Assembly: GCA_031268065.1 (NCBI GenBank)
Contig: JAIRXX010000338.1
Coordinates: forward strand, 1 to 13,890
DNA length: 13,890 nucleotides
Direction of reading: 5' to 3'
Origin: Propionibacteriaceae bacterium
Lineage (GTDB): Bacteria > Actinomycetota > Actinomycetes > Propionibacteriales > Propionibacteriaceae
Shown: piece after piece, positions 13,158 through 13,890 of the stretch
Layout of the letters: each line of letters starts with the position of its first letter
How positions within the stretch are numbered: position 1 is the stretch's first letter
Notes under the pieces: generated by a model
Seen by the model: only the letters and a program-made list of their open reading frames with translations
Told to the model about the DNA's origin: nothing
Databases searched by the model: none
Position numbers and translations under genes: made by a program

Positions 13158-13552
13158 CGCGGATACTGCTGGACACCAATCTGCTCATCTGCGAGCCAGA
13201 CTTCGGGTTGCTTCCAGGTGGCACGCATGAATTGTTCACCGCTGCGCTGTGTTACGCCGAATTGCAGGAGGGCGAGTTCTCCCGAAACCCAGCCATTCGC
13301 GCCCGCGCCCAAATCCAATACCTCCGCGCTGTGGAGACCTACGGGGAAGGGTTGCCTTTCGACCACCGGGCGGCGGCGCTTTACCGCGTTGTCTGCCGGA
13401 CGTCCCATGACAAAGGACGCCAGATAGGCCGCTCTAGGCGCGTTGACCTGATGGTGGCTGCCGTCGCGTTGGCGCACGACTGCGCTTTGGCCACCCGCAA
13501 TCTCGCTGATTTTGCCTGGTTAGACGACATTTTGCCAGTGGTCGCACTGTGA
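13154..13552 (+). CDS. PIN-domain ribonuclease toxin (VapC-like)
   Basis: This 132-residue protein is a predicted Mg-dependent endoribonuclease toxin that cuts RNA (often tRNA or rRNA in this family) when freed from its antitoxin. The acidic PIN residues are present: Asp7 in ILLDTNLL, Glu36 in YAELQEGEF, Asp98 in RRVDLMVAAVA, and Asp119 within ATRNLADF. The length is normal for VapC. The GTG at 13154 is chosen because GGAGA lies 6 bases upstream and it overlaps the antitoxin stop as GTGA; a GTG at 13151 is possible. The gene ends 19 bases before the intact ahcY 3' end, convergent with it. Confidence 0.9.
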   Translation: MTRILLDTNLLICEPDFGLLPGGTHELFTAALCYAELQEGEFSRNPAIRARAQIQYLRAVETYGEGLPFDHRAAALYRVVCRTSHDKGRQIGRSRRVDLMVAAVALAHDCALATRNLADFAWLDDILPVVAL

Positions 13553-13571
13553 CCCGAAGTTATAGCGCCTT

Positions 13572-13610
13572 TCAGTAGCGGTAGCCCGCTGGCTTATACG
13601 GCCCGTCCAC
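13572..13610 (+). repeat. ahcY 3' end, right repeat copy
   Basis: This is the intact copy of the 38/39-bp direct repeat. On the minus strand it encodes the last 12 residues of AhcY ([12 protein letters not shown]) and the TGA stop. The two copies enclose about 760 bases that hold only the toxin-antitoxin module. Confidence 0.85.
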
Positions 13611-13890
13611 GCTAACGCCGATATAGTCGGCTTGGGCTTGGGTGAGCCGGGTCAGTTTGATCCCGAGCGCGTCCAGATGCAGCCTGGCGACCATTTCGTC
13701 CAACAGCTTGGGCAGGGTGTGGACGCCGAGCGGATAGGCCCCAGGCCGGGTGAACAATTCGATTTGGGCGAGCACCTGGTTGCTGAACGAATTGCTCATC
13801 ACGAAACTGGGGTGCCCGGTGGCATTGCCCAGATTCATCAGCCGACCCTCGCTGAGGACGATGATCGAATTGCCGCTGGGCAGCTTCCAC
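13572..13890 (-). CDS. ahcY: Adenosylhomocysteinase (S-adenosyl-L-homocysteine hydrolase), C-terminal part
   Basis: This is the last 105 codons of a minus-strand gene that begins beyond the right edge. The enzyme reversibly hydrolyses S-adenosylhomocysteine to adenosine and homocysteine in the methyl cycle, using bound NAD. The visible part, [20 protein letters not shown], then [37 protein letters not shown] and the terminal [11 protein letters not shown], is the conserved C-terminus that closes the NAD site of the neighbouring subunit (Lys and Tyr of KPxxYRY). The frame is open to the window edge with no internal start required. Its 3' end is convergent with the toxin gene and is partly duplicated at 12777-12814. 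Confidence 0.96.
   Translation of the reverse strand, partial: WKLPSGNSIIVLSEGRLMNLGNATGHPSFVMSNSFSNQVLAQIELFTRPGAYPLGVHTLPKLLDEMVARLHLDALGIKLTRLTQAQADYIGVSVDGPYKPAGYRY

Noticed and set aside
12814..13571. Complete integrative element between the ahcY repeats
   Set aside because: No integrase, recombinase or replication gene lies between the copies. Only the toxin-antitoxin pair is there, so the event is reported as a hypothesis and not annotated as a mobile element.

Overview
The window looks like chromosomal DNA of a high-GC Gram-positive actinobacterium, possibly Propionibacteriaceae. The reasons are the high GC content, many GTG starts and a TTG start, apparently leaderless genes, and actinobacterial neighbours (ClpS next to a DUF2017 protein, a DUF3039 protein, an N-terminally extended 4-alpha-glucanotransferase). 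The family-level placement is an inference. No rRNA, tRNA, CRISPR array, transposase or integrase was seen.

Layout. (1) 1-546, minus strand: the start of a DUF2017 gene and the protease adaptor gene clpS. (2) 601-9619: one sugar-utilisation locus. On the minus strand are an aldo/keto reductase (601-1440), a FucU/RbsD-type sugar mutarotase (1530-1955), a cytoplasmic beta-lactamase-fold serine hydrolase (1980-3398), two CUT1-type ABC permeases (3395-4264, 4264-5181) and a lipoprotein sugar-binding protein (5183-6499). On the plus strand are a LacI-family regulator (6891-7898), a KdsD/KpsF-like SIS sugar-phosphate isomerase (8005-8625) and a ribokinase-like PfkB kinase (8696-9619). (3) 9683-12783: malQ on the minus strand, diverging from a DUF3039 gene that overlaps a SixA-like phosphatase gene. 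(4) 12784-13552: a Phd/YefM-type antitoxin with a PIN-domain toxin. (5) 13572-13890: the 3' end of ahcY (S-adenosylhomocysteine hydrolase) on the minus strand, running out of the window.

How the sugar locus fits together. A 16-bp perfect palindrome (core GTAAACGTTTAC) lies just downstream of a good promoter for the isomerase-kinase operon. Near-identical 12-mers lie just downstream of the candidate promoters of the transporter operon and of the aldo/keto reductase, so one LacI repressor probably controls all three units. The isomerase keeps the residues known as the active site of E. coli arabinose-5-phosphate isomerase KdsD, with constant spacing. The kinase keeps the ribokinase catalytic machinery but has Met where ribokinase has the ribose-binding Asn14. 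With the mutarotase, this suggests uptake and phosphorylation of a pentose, perhaps D-arabinose to D-arabinose 5-phosphate to D-ribulose 5-phosphate. That pathway is a hypothesis. No transporter ATPase or glycoside hydrolase is in the window.

The other notable structure is a 38/39-bp imperfect direct repeat of the ahcY 3' end on both sides of the toxin-antitoxin module. It suggests that the module entered between two convergent genes whose ends once overlapped.
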